From the NCBI RefSeq assembly GCF_003967015.1, contig NZ_AP017560.1:1488001-1552000 (forward strand): a stretch of 64,000 nt of DNA, in the 5' to 3' direction. The notes beneath the pieces are model-generated. The model did no database searches. It was not told where the DNA came from and was given only the letters and a program-made list of their open reading frames with translations. Position 1 is the first letter of the stretch. The number at the start of each line of letters is the position of its first letter. The position numbers and the translations under genes were made by a program. Positions 9,333 to 19,307 of this stretch are shown here, piece after piece. This DNA comes from Pseudanabaena sp. ABRG5-3 (GTDB taxonomy: Bacteria; Cyanobacteriota; Cyanobacteriia; Pseudanabaenales; Pseudanabaenaceae).

Positions 9333-9417
9333 AGTAACTCTAGGAGATACGTTAATTCGATCTTAACATGAAATTTTTTGTACAGTGAGCACCGTAAAGG
9401 CTCTAGCCCCAGCCAAA

Positions 9418-9510
9418 TATAGCAGTCCTAAATCATTTGTAGAATTTTTGGTTTGTGGAAACGTCACCCCTTCGGGGTGACGTTTCCACAAACCATTTAG
9501 GATCGCTATA
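9418..9510. repeat. MITE-like palindromic element, family 1, copy a
   Basis: It is 93 bp, bounded by TATAGCAGTCCTAAAT and the inverse of TATAGCGATCCTAAAT. A perfect 21-bp hairpin sits at the centre (9450-9470 with 9474-9494, loop TTC), containing GGAAACGTCACCCC. Other copies are at 27017 (opposite orientation) and 31941, with a different arm sequence GGAAGCGCACCCC. Confidence 0.85.
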
Positions 9511-9516
9511 TGCTAC

Positions 9517-9663
9517 TAAACGTCAGTTCGGGTTAAGCTGGCAAATTTTACAATACCAAAAGTAAAAGCCTTGCTAAGCAAGGCTTTTACTTTTGGTATG
9601 GAGAGAGTGTGGATAGCAGCCCTCTCTCAAATACCGTTTCAAATTATCCCGAACTCGCGTTAA
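9517..9663. repeat. MITE-like palindromic element, family 4, copy a
   Basis: It is 147 bp, with ends TAAACGTCAGTTCGGGTTAA and, inverted, TTAACGCGAGTTCGGGATAA. It contains a long perfect hairpin with arms including AAAAGTAAAAGCCTTGC (centre TAA) and a second, weaker stem of GGAGAGAG with CTCTC. It lies directly beside the family-1 element and downstream of the (p)ppGpp enzyme gene. The sister copy is at 42173-42313. Confidence 0.85.
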
Positions 9664-9685
9664 GGAATCAGGAAATTTTTTTGAT

Positions 9686-11959
9686 TTATTCGGTGACAAG
9701 TCGAGAGACAGAGAGGGTGTCACACATTTTTTTGATTTGATTGCAAACACGATCAAACTGGTGGCGATCGCTAATATCAATACTTAAATCAATAGTTGCA
9801 GCTTTACCTTTTTTGGTCTGCACATTTGCCTTACGGACATTAATCTTGTTATCGGAGAGGCGGGTCAAAATATCACGCAATACACCTACCCGATCTATGG
9901 TTTCCACACGAATATCAATGGGGTAAGTGACAACTTGATCATTCTCTTTGCGTTGATTCCATGCTACATGCAGGAGACGATCGCTAGGGATATTTGCTAA
10001 ATTATTACAATCATTGCGATGGATTGTAATTCCGCGATTACTACCTAAAGACACAACTCCCGTAATTGCTTCCCCAGGCAGAGGCGCACAACAGCCTGCG
10101 ATCGAGTAAACCATCCCCTCTAGTCCTAAAATTGGCGATTTAGAATTGTGGTTATGATTAGGCTCATGGCGAGCTTCATATTTTTGGGGATTGATATAGC
10201 GCTCGCTATGCTGATGCTCACGCAATTTATTAACAACAGCATTAACCGAAGTTTCGCCATAGCCAATGCCTGCGATCAGATCCTCAACGGTGTGATAGTT
10301 GCAGCGCTCAGCAAGTTTGAGCATCTGGTCAGATTTGAGCAGAGCTTCTAAGCCATTTTTGCCCAATTCTCGCTCCAATACACTGCGACCGAGGGCAAGA
10401 TTTTCCTCACGCCGCGATCGCTTAAACCATTGCCGAATGCGAGATTTTGCAGAACTGGTGGCGACAAAGTTAATCCAGTCAGTACTAGGATGGGCATTAT
10501 TTTGCGTCAGAATCGAAACAATATCACCATGCTTAAGTGGGCGGTGGAGAGGAACCATCACACTATTGACTAACGCGCCAGAGCAATGATTTCCCACTTC
10601 AGTATGTACCCGATAGGCAAAATCTACAGGTGTCGCACCCCTTGGCAAACAATACACATCGCCCTTAGGACTAAAGACATAAACTTCACTATCAAATAAA
10701 TCTTCCTTGACACTGTCTAAATATTCCTGAGGATCTTTCAGTTCACGCTGCCATTCCACCAACTGACGCAACCAAGTAAATTTCTGGTCATCTCCCTTGA
10801 GTGGCTTGCTCGTAGAGTTGCTCTCTTTATATTTCCAATGGGCTGCAATACCATAATCAGCGATGTGGTGCATTTCCCATGTACGAATCTGCACTTCTAC
10901 AGGCTGTCCCTTTGGACCAATTACCGCAGTATGTAGCGATTGATAGCGGTTCGGCTTGGGCAAGCCAATGTAATCTTTAAAACGTCCGGGGATTGGACAA
11001 AAGTGATCATGAACAACCGCGAGAACGCGATAGCATTCCTCTTTGCTATTGACGATCACCCGCACCGCTTGAATATCGTAAATCTCGTTATATTGCTTCT
11101 GTTGGCGTTCCATTTTGCGGTAAATGCCATACAGGTGCTTGGGTCTACCACTAATTTCAAAGTCTTCTAATCCCATCGCTTTTAAGCGATCGCCTAATAC
11201 CTTGGTTACTTCCACCAATTGTTCATTGCGGCTCTCGTGGGTCTCAGCAACCAAAGACTCCATCATTTGATATTTTTCTGGCTCAATATATTTAAAAGCA
11301 ATATCTTCCAGTTCCCACTTGATTTGTCCTAGACCGAGGCGATTGGCTAAAGGAGCAAAGATCTCTCTAGTTTCCCTAGAAATTAAAACTTGTTTCTCAG
11401 GACGCAGATGCTCCAGTGTTCGCATATTGTGCAGGCGATCGGCAAGCTTGACGATAATTACGCGGATGTCCTGTGCCATCGCCAGAAACATGCGGCGAAA
11501 GTTTTCCGCTTGGCTTTCCGTTTTACTCTCAAAACTCAGCTTTGATAACTTCGTAACCCCCTCAACCAATTGCCTGACTTCTTTACCAAACTTTTCTTCA
11601 ATCTGCTCGCACGATACCTCAGTGTCCTCAACCACATCATGCAGGAAACCTGCGGCGATCATGGCATTGCTGCCACCTAAATCCTTCAAAATCGAGGCAA
11701 CTGCGATCGGATGCAGTATATATGGCTCCCCCGAAGCGCGACATTGACCATCATGCAGCCGATAGGCAAAGTCTAAAGCGCGACAAACAACATCCTCATT
11801 ATCTAAGTTATCTCCCCTCTGTGACTTTTCCCAACAACACCGCAACCATTCTGGAATCCACGCACCCACTACTTCATCGCATTTTCGCGCTTTTTCATAA
11901 TCTAGAGACTGACCTAGACGTTCTACTGGAGCTTCAGCTAATAATGTCATCGGAGTCAT
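9686..11959 (-). CDS. Bifunctional (p)ppGpp synthetase/hydrolase (RelA/SpoT)
   Basis: This 757-residue enzyme makes and degrades the stringent-response alarmone (p)ppGpp. Domains in order: HD hydrolase (FAYRLHDGQ, HPIAVASIL and FLHDVVEDTEVS around residue 105); synthetase, with RFKDYIGLPKPNRYQSLHT near 330 and the R-x-K-D form seen in bifunctional enzymes; TGS, with DVYCLPRGATPVDFAYRVHT near 440; a His/Cys conserved region (GCCAPLPGEAITG); and a C-terminal ACT domain (about 680-757). All catalytic motifs look intact, so both activities are expected. Length is normal. The ATG at 11959 has AAGGGGA upstream. Two MITE-like elements sit beyond its stop codon. Confidence 0.96.
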   Translation of the reverse strand: MTPMTLLAEAPVERLGQSLDYEKARKCDEVVGAWIPEWLRCCWEKSQRGDNLDNEDVVCRALDFAYRLHDGQCRASGEPYILHPIAVASILKDLGGSNAMIAAGFLHDVVEDTEVSCEQIEEKFGKEVRQLVEGVTKLSKLSFESKTESQAENFRRMFLAMAQDIRVIIVKLADRLHNMRTLEHLRPEKQVLISRETREIFAPLANRLGLGQIKWELEDIAFKYIEPEKYQMMESLVAETHESRNEQLVEVTKVLGDRLKAMGLEDFEISGRPKHLYGIYRKMERQQKQYNEIYDIQAVRVIVNSKEECYRVLAVVHDHFCPIPGRFKDYIGLPKPNRYQSLHTAVIGPKGQPVEVQIRTWEMHHIADYGIAAHWKYKESNSTSKPLKGDDQKFTWLRQLVEWQRELKDPQEYLDSVKEDLFDSEVYVFSPKGDVYCLPRGATPVDFAYRVHTEVGNHCSGALVNSVMVPLHRPLKHGDIVSILTQNNAHPSTDWINFVATSSAKSRIRQWFKRSRREENLALGRSVLERELGKNGLEALLKSDQMLKLAERCNYHTVEDLIAGIGYGETSVNAVVNKLREHQHSERYINPQKYEARHEPNHNHNSKSPILGLEGMVYSIAGCCAPLPGEAITGVVSLGSNRGITIHRNDCNNLANIPSDRLLHVAWNQRKENDQVVTYPIDIRVETIDRVGVLRDILTRLSDNKINVRKANVQTKKGKAATIDLSIDISDRHQFDRVCNQIKKMCDTLSVSRLVTE

Positions 11960-12152
11960 TGGTTCAAGTTCCCCTTAGCAGAGATATTTATATAAGATTT
12001 CCATAACCTTATTTTAAACTTTATGTCAACTATGCTACTTTGTCTTTAGATTTGCACTAAATAACAGCAAAAATATTAAAAAATCATAAAGATATAGCAT
12101 TTATCCCAACGAATTAGGGGTAAAACTTGCCTAAACTGCCAATTTTTAGATA

Positions 12153-12590
12153 TTAAACAATCATCGGCTTACTTAAGCGATCGATCTTTTTGCATAAAGT
12201 TAAACGATGAATATCACTATCCCACTGCACCTGATCAAAAATTTTGCGTAGTATATAAAAGCCTCTACCACATTCCAAGTCATGACATGGAGTTGGTTCA
12301 TCTTTTCCAACTTCAGAAGATTGTGGTTCAAGTCCCTGATCAGTAATGATCCACCAGTACATTTGCGACACAATCGAAAATTTAACCGTGATCTGTTTAC
12401 ATGGATCTAGAGAATTTCCATGTTTTACTGCATTTACCAAAGCCTCTTGTAAACCAAGCCTGAGTTCTGGCTGCCATTCTGACGGTACTTCGTCAAGCAA
12501 CAAGTCCAGCACTGGGGCAAGATAGAGAGTTGAAGTAAAACTGAGATTACTCCACTTACGTCCCACGGGACGGACAGGTGTCACAATCAC
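12153..12590 (-). CDS. Anti-sigma regulatory factor-type HATPase (RsbW-like)
   Basis: This 145-residue protein has the GHKL ATPase fold used by anti-sigma-factor Ser/Thr kinases of the RsbW/SpoIIAB type. The N-box is LGLQEALVNAVKHGNSLD, followed by IITDQGLEP (G1-like) and a glycine-containing GRGFYILRKIFDQ. In such systems the protein phosphorylates an STAS anti-anti-sigma protein and binds a sigma factor. No STAS partner or sigma gene is adjacent, so its target is unknown. It begins with GTG at 12590; a second GTG two codons later is equally possible. Confidence 0.85.
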   Translation of the reverse strand: MIVTPVRPVGRKWSNLSFTSTLYLAPVLDLLLDEVPSEWQPELRLGLQEALVNAVKHGNSLDPCKQITVKFSIVSQMYWWIITDQGLEPQSSEVGKDEPTPCHDLECGRGFYILRKIFDQVQWDSDIHRLTLCKKIDRLSKPMIV

Positions 12591-12748
12591 GCCCTTTTAG
12601 CTCCTCTGAGAATAACTGCTATAGCCTGATGCGGTTTTGGTTGCAAGAATTTACCCTGTAACCATCCCACAATGGAATTCATTAAATTCACGATCGCCAT
12701 ACAATAGTAATACTTCCTATTCTAGCGAAAAAATCTTTCCAAAGAAGT

Positions 12749-14578
12749 ATGACCTTTACGCAACGCAAAACTTCTCCCTTTAACCCCACTGAAAACATGC
12801 GCACTATGGGCAAGGGGATGCGAGCCGCAATTTTATTTTTGCTGGGCGTATTGATGCTGCTGGGAATTTTAGGGGGGCGACTATTTTATTTACAACTAAT
12901 TGAGGGTGATCTCAATCAACAACTTGCAGAAAACAATCGGATTCGGCTCATTGCTAAACCGCCTGAGCGTGGTCGGCTATTTGATCGCAAGGGTAATATC
13001 CTTGCATCTAGTCGTCTAGCCCATGTGGTTTATCTCTGGCCGATCGCCCAATCCAAAGAAAAATGGGAACCAATCATTAATCGTTTAGCAGAGTTGATGG
13101 GAGTTCCCGCCCAAAACATTACCGATAAGTTAGAACAAGAGGGGTATAACTCACCCAATTTAGTCAGAGTCTCCACAGCCATTAGCGCTAAACTTGTGAC
13201 GGTTCTCTCGGAGCATAGCCTCGAATTACCGGGGGTAAAGGTAGAGCCAGAAGCAGTACGCTACTACCCCAATGGTGATATGGCTGCCCATTTGCTCGGC
13301 TATACAGGAGAACTAACCGCCGAAGAGTTGCCCAAATTGCGCGAAAAAGGCTATCGTCCGGGGGATGTGATTGGTAAAGCAGGTGTAGAGTATGCCTTTG
13401 AGAAGATGTTGCGTGGTGAATGGGGTGGTCAACAGGTAGAAGTTGATGCCTTTGGTAAGGTATTGCGGATTTTAGGTCAAAAGCCTCCCAAAGCAGGAAA
13501 TGCTGTCAAATTAACCATCGATCTCGATTTAGAAAAAGCCGTTGAGAAGATTTTAGGGGAGCAGCAGGGCGGCATCGTGGCGATGAATCCTAACAATGGC
13601 GAAATCTTGGCAATGGTCAGTCATCCTGCCTTTGATCCCAATTTATTCTCTGGCAAAATCTCCGAGGCAACATGGAAACGCCTCCAAGAAAAGGATCACC
13701 CCTTTGTCAATCGCACTCTACAGGTATATCCCCCCGCAAGTACTTTCAAAGTTGTGACCATGACTGCGGCGCTAGAGAGTAAAGCTTTTGGAACAAATGA
13801 TGTCTTACCAACCTATCCATATCTTGATGTGGGTGGCTTCCAGTTTTGGGATCATAACAAGGCAGGCTTTGGCACGATTGGTTTCTATGAAGCGATGGCC
13901 TATAGCAGTAATACCTTCTTTGGTCAGGTCGGTATGCGAGTGGGTGAAAGGAATCTTGCTGAATGGTCACATAAGTATGGCTATGGTGAATATTCTGGCA
14001 TCGAACTCAAGGAAGAAGAAACCAAAGGTACAGTTCCTGACCCAGAGTGGAAACAGAAAGTGGTGGGTGAACCTTGGTATGTGGGCAATACTCTCAATAT
14101 GTCTATCGGTCAGGGTGATGTCCAAGCGAATCTGTTGCAGGTTTCGATGATGACCTCTGGGGTCGCCAATGGGGGCTTTAAGATCAGACCGCATTTGCTC
14201 CTCGAAGATAATGATGCTAGGGAATGGAAACAGTCCTTAAATATATCGCCAACCAATTTAGCAGCCTTGCAAAAATCGCTCAAATCAGTATTTGAGTTTG
14301 GAACGGCTTCATCTCTAAGTTCTGCGGAAATTGCTATGGCTGGTAAATCTGGGACAGCGCAAGATCCACCACGTCCTAACCACGCATGGTTTACCTTATA
14401 TGCCCCCTATGAAAAACCTGAAATCGTGGTAACGGTATTTGCAGAGAATGCTGGTGGTGGTGGTGGTAGTGCGATCGCTGCTCCTCTCGCAGTTCAAACG
14501 GTAGAAGCCTACATGCAAATCAAAAAGCAAGGCAATTCACCAAATAATCCCCCAGTTCCTGTACCAGCCCAAAACTAA
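12749..14578 (+). CDS. mrdA: Penicillin-binding protein 2 (peptidoglycan transpeptidase)
   Basis: This 609-residue class B PBP cross-links peptidoglycan during cell elongation, partnered in other bacteria by RodA. It has a short N-terminal cytoplasmic tail, one membrane anchor (about 28-48, AILFLLGVLMLLGILGG), a dimerisation domain (RGRLFDRKGNILA, GYTGELT), and a transpeptidase domain. Active-site motifs are STFK (about 331), SSN (about 387) and KSGT (about 533). The C-terminus is short and Pro/Asn-rich. Length matches MrdA of cyanobacteria. No rodA or mreBCD genes are adjacent. All three catalytic motifs are intact. Confidence 0.95.
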   Translation: MTFTQRKTSPFNPTENMRTMGKGMRAAILFLLGVLMLLGILGGRLFYLQLIEGDLNQQLAENNRIRLIAKPPERGRLFDRKGNILASSRLAHVVYLWPIAQSKEKWEPIINRLAELMGVPAQNITDKLEQEGYNSPNLVRVSTAISAKLVTVLSEHSLELPGVKVEPEAVRYYPNGDMAAHLLGYTGELTAEELPKLREKGYRPGDVIGKAGVEYAFEKMLRGEWGGQQVEVDAFGKVLRILGQKPPKAGNAVKLTIDLDLEKAVEKILGEQQGGIVAMNPNNGEILAMVSHPAFDPNLFSGKISEATWKRLQEKDHPFVNRTLQVYPPASTFKVVTMTAALESKAFGTNDVLPTYPYLDVGGFQFWDHNKAGFGTIGFYEAMAYSSNTFFGQVGMRVGERNLAEWSHKYGYGEYSGIELKEEETKGTVPDPEWKQKVVGEPWYVGNTLNMSIGQGDVQANLLQVSMMTSGVANGGFKIRPHLLLEDNDAREWKQSLNISPTNLAALQKSLKSVFEFGTASSLSSAEIAMAGKSGTAQDPPRPNHAWFTLYAPYEKPEIVVTVFAENAGGGGGSAIAAPLAVQTVEAYMQIKKQGNSPNNPPVPVPAQN

Positions 14579-14661
14579 AAAGAAGTGATTTGCGGATACA
14601 TTAAAATTAATTGAGTAGGAATCAGTTAGTTAATAGTTACTAGAAAACAAGAGGAATTAAT

Positions 14662-16104
14662 ATGCATTTGCAAAGAGTTCAAGTTCCTGATTTTCGGGTT
14701 CTAAAGGATGTAGATATCACTTTCGAGAAAAATTTTAATCCTAGAGTTTTCCCGCTTGGTAGCCAGAATGGTGGGGGAAAAAGTACTTTATTACAATTGA
14801 TTTTTGTGTTGCTACATTGCTCGACTAATCCTGAGAGAATACCTGCACTAAAGAACTTACTTAGTGGATTTGATATGCTTGCAGTTACAAATGAAAGAAT
14901 TCTAGCAATAATTGACATTTGGGATGGAGAGAAAATAGTTCAGTTAGAGTTTTTTGCTTGTACAGATTCTTATATTAAAGAGATATTAAAAGATGATAGT
15001 GAAGAAAAAAATAAGCTTAGTTTTTCCATATTCTCTGAATTAGAAACTGTGAGAAATCAAATTTCACAATTTCAAAACCAAGAAAAAGATCTAAAAGGAA
15101 TCATTGAGCAGTTTGAAATACGAAATTCTGAAACAACGCCTTCTGGTAAATTCCCTGAACATTTAAAAACAAGATTATATAATTTAGGGATTGAATTTGA
15201 AGCTATAAATGTTGATTTTTTAGACCCAGATTCTTTAAGTAAGATTGAAAAAGGAGCAAAAACTCAATTATTTAATCAGCACAAAAAGATTAGGGAAAGA
15301 GCTGATACGTTACTGTATCTTATAAATGAGCTTATAGAATATCTAAAGTTGATTAGTACTGAGTATATAACTGTCTACTCAACTGACGATATGACATCTG
15401 AAAATTATGCTTTGCTATGTCGTGTAAAGAACTTAAACATAGACATTGCTAGACAGTTTTTAAACGAATTATCAAACAAAATTTTTTTAGCAGCCCCATC
15501 CACACAGATTTTCTTGTTTCTTCCTAAGAAAATACGAAAATCTTTATTTTCAAATGGAACTAGTTATCTATCAAGCTTAATAGACATGGGCAAAAAGTTA
15601 ATTGGTTTTTATACATATGAGTTTTTAGCAGTTGATATTTTAATTAAATCTTTTATGGATGCTAGAGATAAAGACTTTAAAGAGGCATTAACAACTGGGG
15701 AGTATGGAAATAATTATAAAAGATTATTGAGAGATATAGACTTTTTAATGTATGACAAACAGGTAAATCTTACAACTGATTTTACAAGCATAACCTTTAA
15801 GACGAATAGATTTAATGATAGTTGTGAATTTTTACCAGAAGATTTAAGTCATGGTGAAATAAAAAGACTTAACACTTATATTTGGTTGCGATATATAAGT
15901 GCAGAAGACTCTATTATATTAATGGACGAAGTTGAAATTGCATTACATCCAGATTGGCAGTATCAAATTGTTTCTGATTTAGTAGAATGGTCTCCTAGTA
16001 ATCAATATATATTAGCAACTCATTCCTATGAATTATGTCAAGCCTTAACACCTTCTCATGTGAAAGTATTAGAACCAAAACTCACAGAAAGACGTATTGA
16101 TTAG
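14662..16104 (+). CDS. ABC-type AAA ATPase of a two-gene defence-like cassette (AriA-like)
   Basis: This 480-residue ATPase belongs to the RecF/OLD/SMC-like ABC class. It has Walker A GSQNGGGKST (about 33-42), a long helical middle region (about 120-260), a signature-like DLSHGEIKRLN (about 394-404), Walker B SIILMDEVEIALHPDW (about 415-430) and H-switch YILATHSYEL. Unlike OLD proteins it carries no Toprim domain; the next gene, two bases downstream, supplies a Toprim-like protein. That split is the arrangement of the PARIS defence system (AriA/AriB). Base composition is much more AT-rich than neighbouring genes and HIP1 sites are absent, which suggests horizontal transfer. A PARIS assignment is inference; other ATPase/Toprim pairs exist. 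Confidence 0.8.
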   Translation: MHLQRVQVPDFRVLKDVDITFEKNFNPRVFPLGSQNGGGKSTLLQLIFVLLHCSTNPERIPALKNLLSGFDMLAVTNERILAIIDIWDGEKIVQLEFFACTDSYIKEILKDDSEEKNKLSFSIFSELETVRNQISQFQNQEKDLKGIIEQFEIRNSETTPSGKFPEHLKTRLYNLGIEFEAINVDFLDPDSLSKIEKGAKTQLFNQHKKIRERADTLLYLINELIEYLKLISTEYITVYSTDDMTSENYALLCRVKNLNIDIARQFLNELSNKIFLAAPSTQIFLFLPKKIRKSLFSNGTSYLSSLIDMGKKLIGFYTYEFLAVDILIKSFMDARDKDFKEALTTGEYGNNYKRLLRDIDFLMYDKQVNLTTDFTSITFKTNRFNDSCEFLPEDLSHGEIKRLNTYIWLRYISAEDSIILMDEVEIALHPDWQYQIVSDLVEWSPSNQYILATHSYELCQALTPSHVKVLEPKLTERRID

Positions 16105-16106
16105 TT

Positions 16107-16928
16107 ATGAGTTTTAGTGAAGAGCAATTAAAACAACATTGCGAGATAATTTTAAAAGATCGGAAGATTTTCAATAAAATTCTTGTTCTATGTGAAGGGA
16201 ATATTCCTAAAGAGCAAGGTAGGCGATCTCCGCAATCCTATCAAAAGATGGAAAGAGTACCCGATGCTAATTTTTATAGAGCCTGCACTCCAAAAAATTG
16301 GATGACTAATACTCCAGTATTTTTTGTCTGTGGCAATTGTAATAATGCGATTAGTACATATATTGCATTACAGGAAATGCTTAAAGAAGATAAAGAGGAG
16401 ATGCCTAAACGAGAAATTAAACAGTTAAAGTATTATCATCCAAAACAAATATTTGTTTTTATAGATTTAGATAATCAAGTAAGAAAGATTAATGATTATC
16501 ACCTTAATACTACACAAGAAATATTTTTTAGTCTTTATGAGAAAACCAAAATAAATTTATTAAATACTGAAACTCAACATTCAATAATAGTTACAGGACT
16601 GATTCATAAGGAAGCTTACTTTTTAATCCCAGAGCTTCAGGAGGAAGTATTTGACAAATATAAAATACAATCTTTTTATAAAGATAGTAAGCTATCGCTA
16701 GAAGAAATTTATCTTGCAATGTCTAAGGAAATTGATCAAGATAAAAATCTAGCATCTAACTTAGAAATCATTCGCCCTCGCATAAAAAATTGTATAGATT
16801 TAGATTTTGATACTATAGAGCAATTTAAGAATAGCTGGATCAGCCAATTTCAAAATGAAACTAATGATCATAGAAGACGTGAATTTATCTTGAGCTTATT
16901 GACCATCCTAAATGTTACAGCCTATTGA
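16107..16928 (+). CDS. Toprim-like / DUF4435-type partner protein, 3' end formed by IS insertion
   Basis: This 273-residue AT-rich gene starts two bases after the ATPase stop, so the two are surely cotranscribed. It has a Toprim-like skeleton: ILVLCEGN with E30, VPDANFY (51-57), FFVCGN-NNA-STYIAL (72-88), and IFVFIDLDNQ with D120-x-D122, the E...DxD set of metal-dependent Toprim nucleases. A DUF4435/AriB-type effector role (nuclease toxin held by the ATPase) is inferred from this and from the neighbour. Its stop codon TGA lies inside the left inverted repeat of an IS630-type element, so the natural C-terminus may have been changed or lost. The cassette may therefore be inactive. Confidence 0.65.
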   Translation: MSFSEEQLKQHCEIILKDRKIFNKILVLCEGNIPKEQGRRSPQSYQKMERVPDANFYRACTPKNWMTNTPVFFVCGNCNNAISTYIALQEMLKEDKEEMPKREIKQLKYYHPKQIFVFIDLDNQVRKINDYHLNTTQEIFFSLYEKTKINLLNTETQHSIIVTGLIHKEAYFLIPELQEEVFDKYKIQSFYKDSKLSLEEIYLAMSKEIDQDKNLASNLEIIRPRIKNCIDLDFDTIEQFKNSWISQFQNETNDHRRREFILSLLTILNVTAY

Positions 16929-16983
16929 GGGAAAGAGTAGTACAAGATAAGATAGGATAGCAGAACAAAAAAGAGAGTAAAAA

Positions 16984-17352
16984 ATGGCACCTTACTCACT
17001 AGATCTTAGGCAAAAGATCGTAGCAACCTACGAAGCAGGAAATACATCGATTCGTGAAGTAGCTAAGCAATTTCAAGTCGCGACAAAAACAGTGCAAACA
17101 CTGCTGAATCAATACCGAGAGACAGGAGAACTAAACCACAAACCATTAGGGAGTCAAATCAAAAGTCCGCTCGAAGCCCATCGAGAGAAAATCCTCAAAA
17201 TTGCGACAGAGCATCCAGATTGGACACTATGGCAGTACTGTGAGGAAGTAGCAGAACAAACAGGAGTATCAGTGACCACGGGCAGTATGTGCCGATTTTT
17301 CCAGAGGCATAACATCACGCTAAAAAAAAGACCTATCGCCATGAAAAGGTAA
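16984..17352 (+). CDS. IS630 transposase, N-terminal frame (orfA)
   Basis: This 122-residue first frame carries the helix-turn-helix DNA-binding part (SLDLRQKIVATYEAGNTSIR, EVAKQFQVATKTVQTLL) and a second winged-helix-like segment (GSMCRFFQRHNITLKK). It ends just after a run of eight A residues (about 17322-17329, CTAAAAAAAAG). A -1 or +1 slip in that run would join it to orfB and make a full-length transposase, as in other IS630 elements with programmed frameshifting. A simple inactivating indel is the alternative. Confidence 0.85.
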   Translation: MAPYSLDLRQKIVATYEAGNTSIREVAKQFQVATKTVQTLLNQYRETGELNHKPLGSQIKSPLEAHREKILKIATEHPDWTLWQYCEEVAEQTGVSVTTGSMCRFFQRHNITLKKRPIAMKR

Positions 17353-17930
17353 AAAGTGAGGCAGTACAACAGCAAAGATGTGAATTTTGGGAAGCATTGC
17401 AGGGGGTAAAAGCTGAAGATCTTATTTGTATTGATGAAACGGGAGTATGGCAGGGAATGGAACGCTCTGTGGCAAGAAGTGAGTGTGGCAAGAGAGTATT
17501 CAGTCATCGTCCCTTTTACAAAGGTCAGAAATACACAGTCATTGGGGCTATTTCGGTCGATGGTATTGTTTGCCTGAAAAAGATTCAGGGTTCAATGAAA
17601 GGGGAAGATTTTCTCACCTTTATCCAAGATGACCTAGTACCTAAATTACGTCCTGAACATAGGATAATCATGGATAACCTCAACTGCCATAAAGTTGAGG
17701 GGGTCGCAAAAGCAATTACAGAGACAGGCGCTAAGATTTTGTACTTACCCACCTATTCTCCTGATTTTAATCCAATTGAGATGATGTGGTCGGTTCTCAA
17801 ATATTTTATTAGATTGCTTAGACCTCAGTCTCAAAAACTACTTCAGCATTTAATCAACGTTTTCCCTTACTTGTTAGAAAAAGATTTCTTCAAAAATTGG
17901 TTTACTAAGTGTTGTTACTGTACTACTTAA
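17330..17930 (+). CDS. IS630 transposase, catalytic frame (orfB)
   Basis: This second frame carries the DDE catalytic domain. Visible motifs are CIDETGVW (first D), RIIMDNLNCHK (second D) and YSPDFNPIEMMWSVLK (E), with the usual spacing. The frame is open from just after the A-run; the first ATG inside it is at 17397, after KSEAVQQQRCEFWEAL. It is therefore more likely made as a frameshift fusion with orfA than from its own start. The domain looks complete, so the copy may still be active if frameshifting works. Confidence 0.85.
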
Positions 17931-17940
17931 TCCCTCAACG

Positions 17941-18123
17941 GACTGTAAAAAGAATTATTGGGAACACATTAGTCCAGAGCAGGGTATAAACGCTCATCAA
18001 CATCGAGAGCAACTAGAGTTAGAAATAGCCAAATTCTATGCAAAACCAACCGACGATGAAGCGGCGGCGAAATATCACATTCCCTACTTTTTTAAAATAC
18101 TGCGTAAATGTTCAGAGTATTGA
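17941..18123 (+). pseudogene. C-terminal remnant of an unidentified gene beyond the IS
   Basis: Right after the IS end there is an open frame of 60 codons to TGA at 18121. It reads DCKKNYWEHISPEQGI, then HQHREQLELEIAKFYAKP and ending FFKILRKCSEY. It has no start of its own and is charged and helical. It could be the tail of a gene cut by the IS or by a linked deletion. It is not in the frame that would extend the Toprim-like gene if the IS were simply removed. I do not recognise the family. Confidence 0.4.
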
Positions 18124-18126
18124 TCG

Positions 18127-18167
18127 CAATAAAAAAGGGAGGCACATAGTGCCTCCCTTTTTTATTG
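18127..18167 (-). terminator. Terminator downstream of ilvC
   Basis: A perfect 19-bp stem (arms containing AAAAAAGGGAGGCAC, loop ATA) lies nine bases beyond the ilvC stop. T-runs on both strands make it a good Rho-independent terminator for ilvC and for anything reading from the IS side. Confidence 0.85.
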
Positions 18168-18176
18168 ATTTTTAGA

Positions 18177-19262
<1,086 letters not shown>

Positions 19263-19307
19263 CTAGTCTAACAAAAATCGTCCCTCTAAAGAAATAAATT
19301 TAACATA

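Larger units (their letters stand above)
16924..17937 (+). mobile_element. IS630-family insertion sequence
   Basis: The element is about 1.01 kb, with imperfect terminal inverted repeats TTGAGGGAAAGAGTAGTACA (left) and TTGAGGGATTAAGTAGTACA (right, inverted). It holds two overlapping transposase frames with a DDE triad. The left flank is TA, the usual IS630 target. The right flank reads CGGACTG, so the expected second TA is missing, which hints at a flanking deletion or recombination after insertion. It cuts the end of the Toprim-like gene. Confidence 0.85.

Noticed and set aside
16924-17937. IS630 element as the source of transposase for the MITE-like families
   Set aside because: Its terminal repeats (TTGAGGGA) do not resemble any MITE-like end here (TATAGC, AAGTAG, TAACG, TACAG), so it is unlikely to mobilise them.
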